Source: an uncultured Collinsella sp.
GTDB lineage: Bacteria; Actinomycetota; Coriobacteriia; Coriobacteriales; Coriobacteriaceae
Reading direction: 5' to 3'
NCBI GenBank assembly: GCA_900554585.1
Contig: USHS01000066.1
Coordinates: forward strand, 1-7,080
DNA: 7,080 bases
Shown here: positions 5,682 through 7,080 of the stretch, in pieces
Position numbering within the stretch: the first letter of the stretch is position 1
How the letters are laid out: every line of letters begins with the position of its first letter
Program-made: the position numbers and the translations under genes
Notes under the pieces: model-generated
What the model was told of the DNA's origin: nothing
What the model saw: the letters and a program-made list of their open reading frames with translations, nothing else
The model's database searches: none

Positions 5682-6152
5682 GTGAAATATACCGTCGTTT
5701 GCGTCGGTAAGCTCAAGGAGCGCTTTTGGAAGGACGCGTGCGCTGAGTACACCAAGCGCCTAGGTGCCTATGCCAAGGTGGATATCCGCGAGGTGGCCGA
5801 TATCGACCCGGCTAAGGCGGGCGGCGTGGATGCCGCGCGCGACAAGGAGGGGGCGGCGATTCTTGCAACCCTGCCGTCTCGAGCGCATGTGATCTTGCTG
5901 GCCATTGAGGGCAAAGAGCGCTCGAGCGAGGAGCTTTCGGCGCGGCTCGATGATCTTATGCTGCGTGGTAACAGCGACATCGCCTTTGTGATTGGCGGGT
6001 CGGACGGCGTGAGCGATGACGTGCGCGCACGAGCCGACGAGATGCTCAGCTTTGGACGCATTACCTTGCCGCATAACCTGGCGCGCGTGGTGCTGCTGGA
6101 GCAGATTTACCGCGCCTGCAAGATCAGCCGTGGCGAGCCGTATCACAAATAG
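5682..6152 (+). CDS. rlmH: 23S rRNA (pseudouridine(1915)-N3)-methyltransferase RlmH
   Basis: RlmH is a small SPOUT-class (trefoil-knot) homodimeric enzyme. It methylates N3 of pseudouridine 1915 in helix 69 of 23S rRNA, acting late on assembled 70S ribosomes with S-adenosylmethionine. The 156-residue length is normal. The knot motif FVIGGSDGVSDDV spans 102-114; LPHNLARVVLLEQIYRA covers 129-145, and the invariant C-terminal RGEPYHK (150-156) ends the protein, all matching the family. It begins at GTG 5682; AAGGAG (5667-5672) sits 9 nt upstream inside the end of the SPFH gene, implying coupled translation. It was formerly annotated ybeA/orfX; in staphylococci the orthologue hosts SCC insertion, but no insertion is seen at its 3' end here. 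Confidence 0.97.
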   Translation: MKYTVVCVGKLKERFWKDACAEYTKRLGAYAKVDIREVADIDPAKAGGVDAARDKEGAAILATLPSRAHVILLAIEGKERSSEELSARLDDLMLRGNSDIAFVIGGSDGVSDDVRARADEMLSFGRITLPHNLARVVLLEQIYRACKISRGEPYHK

Positions 6153-6153
6153 T

Positions 6154-6184
6154 TTGGCAATACGAAACAATGCCGTGGGACAAT
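6154..6184 (+). promoter_or_regulatory. Candidate promoter for proC
   Basis: TTGGCA (6154-6159, five of six -35 bases) lies 19 nt before GACAAT (6179-6184, four of six -10 bases). The latter is preceded by TGG (6176-6178), which would act as an extended -10 element and could compensate for the long spacer. It lies in the 73-bp gap between rlmH and proC, so proC may be transcribed separately as well as by readthrough. Confidence 0.35.
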
Positions 6185-6225
6185 AGCCTTCGTTTTGAAG
6201 AGCGTGTCTGAGAGGACTATGAGAT

Positions 6226-6996
6226 ATGAGGATTGGATTTGTCGGTTTTGGCAATATGGCGAGCGCTATGGCCGATGGCTTGATCGCCGCCGGTGCGGCT
6301 GCGAGCGACATGTGTGCTTGCGCGGGCCACTACGACGCCTTGGTTGAGCGTTGTGAAGCGCGTGGGATGGTTGCCTGTCATGACGCGGCGGAGGTTGTTG
6401 CCGCATCTGATATCGTGGTCGCTGCGGTCAAGCCGTATATGATCGAGAAAGTCTTCGCTCCGCTCAAGGATGCCCTAGCCGACAAGGTTGTCCTTTCGGT
6501 CGCCTGGACTTGGGATAGCGCCAAGTGGGAAAAGGTCCTGCCGGGTGTCGCGCATATCTCGACGGTGCCCAACACGCCGGTTTCAGTGGGCGAAGGCGTT
6601 ATCGCCTGCGAGAAGTCCTCTACGCTCAATGACAAGCAGCGTGCCGTGGTGCTCGACCTGCTCGGTAAGCTTGGCACTGTCGTCGAGCTCGATACGAGCC
6701 TGCTGTTTGTGGGCGGCACCGTGGGCGGTTGCGCACCGGCATTTGTCGCCATGGCGATTGAGGCCTTGGGCGACGCGGCCGTCAAGCACGGTATCCCGCG
6801 CGCCGATGCCTATCGCATTGTGAGCCAGATGGTGCTGGGCACGGCAAAGCTGCAGCTTGCAACAGGGCAGCATCCTGCGGCGATGAAGGATGCCGTATGC
6901 TCGCCCGGCGGTGCCACCATCAAGGGCGTCGTCGCGCTCGAGGACGCCGGCATGCGCAGCGCCCTGGTCAAGGCCATCGACGCCACCCTCCAGTAA
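6226..6996 (+). CDS. proC: Pyrroline-5-carboxylate reductase
   Basis: ProC catalyses the last step of proline biosynthesis, reducing 1-pyrroline-5-carboxylate to L-proline with NAD(P)H in the cytoplasm. The 256-residue protein begins with the Rossmann nucleotide-binding loop IGFVGFGNMASAM (3-15), followed by AAVKP (66-70) and VPNTPVSVGEG (114-124). The C-terminal dimerisation domain includes GGTVGGCAPAFVAMAIEALGD (163-183) and the signature DAVCSPGGATIKGVVALEDAGMR (222-244). Some usually conserved positions differ: the R-x-M-P-N-T-P segment reads STVPNTP, and the S-I-x-A-G-V turn reads SVAWTW. It is therefore a divergent family member, though the overall layout fits well. It is slightly shorter than the usual roughly 265-275. 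The start ATG 6226 has GAGAGGA (6210-6216) 9 nt upstream; an ATG at 6219 is out of frame. proA/proB are not in the window. Confidence 0.9.
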   Translation: MRIGFVGFGNMASAMADGLIAAGAAASDMCACAGHYDALVERCEARGMVACHDAAEVVAASDIVVAAVKPYMIEKVFAPLKDALADKVVLSVAWTWDSAKWEKVLPGVAHISTVPNTPVSVGEGVIACEKSSTLNDKQRAVVLDLLGKLGTVVELDTSLLFVGGTVGGCAPAFVAMAIEALGDAAVKHGIPRADAYRIVSQMVLGTAKLQLATGQHPAAMKDAVCSPGGATIKGVVALEDAGMRSALVKAIDATLQ

Positions 6997-7036
6997 AACC
7001 TGCCATTTAGGGACAGGTTTATTTTGGCAGGTTTTT
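6995..7036 (+). terminator. Terminator after proC with alternative pairing
   Basis: An 11-bp perfect inverted repeat (AAAACCTGCCA 6995-7005, TGGCAGGTTTT 7025-7035) runs into TTTTT. It starts at the last bases of the proC stop codon. Because the left arm is also preceded by A residues in this reading, it could terminate transcription from the other side too. The 5' arm can instead pair with an internal CAGGTTT (7014-7020), giving a competing hairpin. Confidence 0.75.
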
Positions 7037-7080
7037 CCTGCGGTTTTGTCGCATGTGCGAAAAGCGCCCCGCAACTGGCT
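7037..7080. other. Intergenic tail, no gene recognised
   Basis: The last 44 bases hold a short inverted repeat (CGCATGTGCG, 7050-7059) in otherwise unremarkable sequence. I see no start codon with a ribosome binding site, no RNA gene and no complete promoter. It is too short to judge. Confidence 0.5.

Noticed and set aside
6120..6225. SCC-like insertion at the 3' end of rlmH (as in staphylococcal orfX)
   Set aside because: rlmH is followed directly by proC with unchanged composition and no repeat of the rlmH end.

Overview
The window looks like a chromosomal stretch of a high-GC actinomycete. It is most consistent with Coriobacteriia, probably a Collinsella-like gut bacterium. This placement rests on the GC-rich (sampled lines about 60-65% GC), strongly G/C-ending codon usage, AGGAGG-type ribosome binding sites and the flavour of the proteins. 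It is inference, because no 16S gene or database match is available here.

Positions 1 to about 900 are clearly different in base composition (about 40-43% GC in sampled lines) and are read from the minus strand. They hold a complete radC-like gene and, beyond a promoter-bearing gap, the first 39 codons of a gene that resembles a type I restriction specificity subunit (HsdS-like) and runs off the left edge. This looks like the end of an acquired restriction/defence-type block abutting the core chromosome. A perfect 15-bp palindrome sits in the junction between radC and metG.

From about 960 onward every gene is on the plus strand and is core-type. metG (methionyl-tRNA synthetase) is followed by a strong hairpin terminator. 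rsmA/ksgA (16S rRNA dimethyladenosine methyltransferase) comes next and overlaps tatD (metal-dependent DNase/hydrolase) by 11 bp. A tRNA-Leu(CAG) gene follows with its own promoter, an encoded CCA and its own terminator. Then come a membrane-anchored SPFH/Band 7 protein of the HIR-like type, translationally coupled rlmH (23S rRNA pseudouridine-1915 N3-methyltransferase), and proC (pyrroline-5-carboxylate reductase). A long inverted repeat with alternative pairings closes the window.

Functionally the right-hand 6 kb is mostly translation support (Met-tRNA charging, modification of both ribosomal subunits, a leucine tRNA), plus proline synthesis and a membrane-scaffold protein. The metG-rsmA-tatD group is a rearranged version of the metG/tatD/ksgA neighbourhood found in many Gram-positives, without rnmV between the genes. 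I see no convincing undescribed system. The best lead is the radC plus HsdS-like block at the left edge, most of which lies outside the window.
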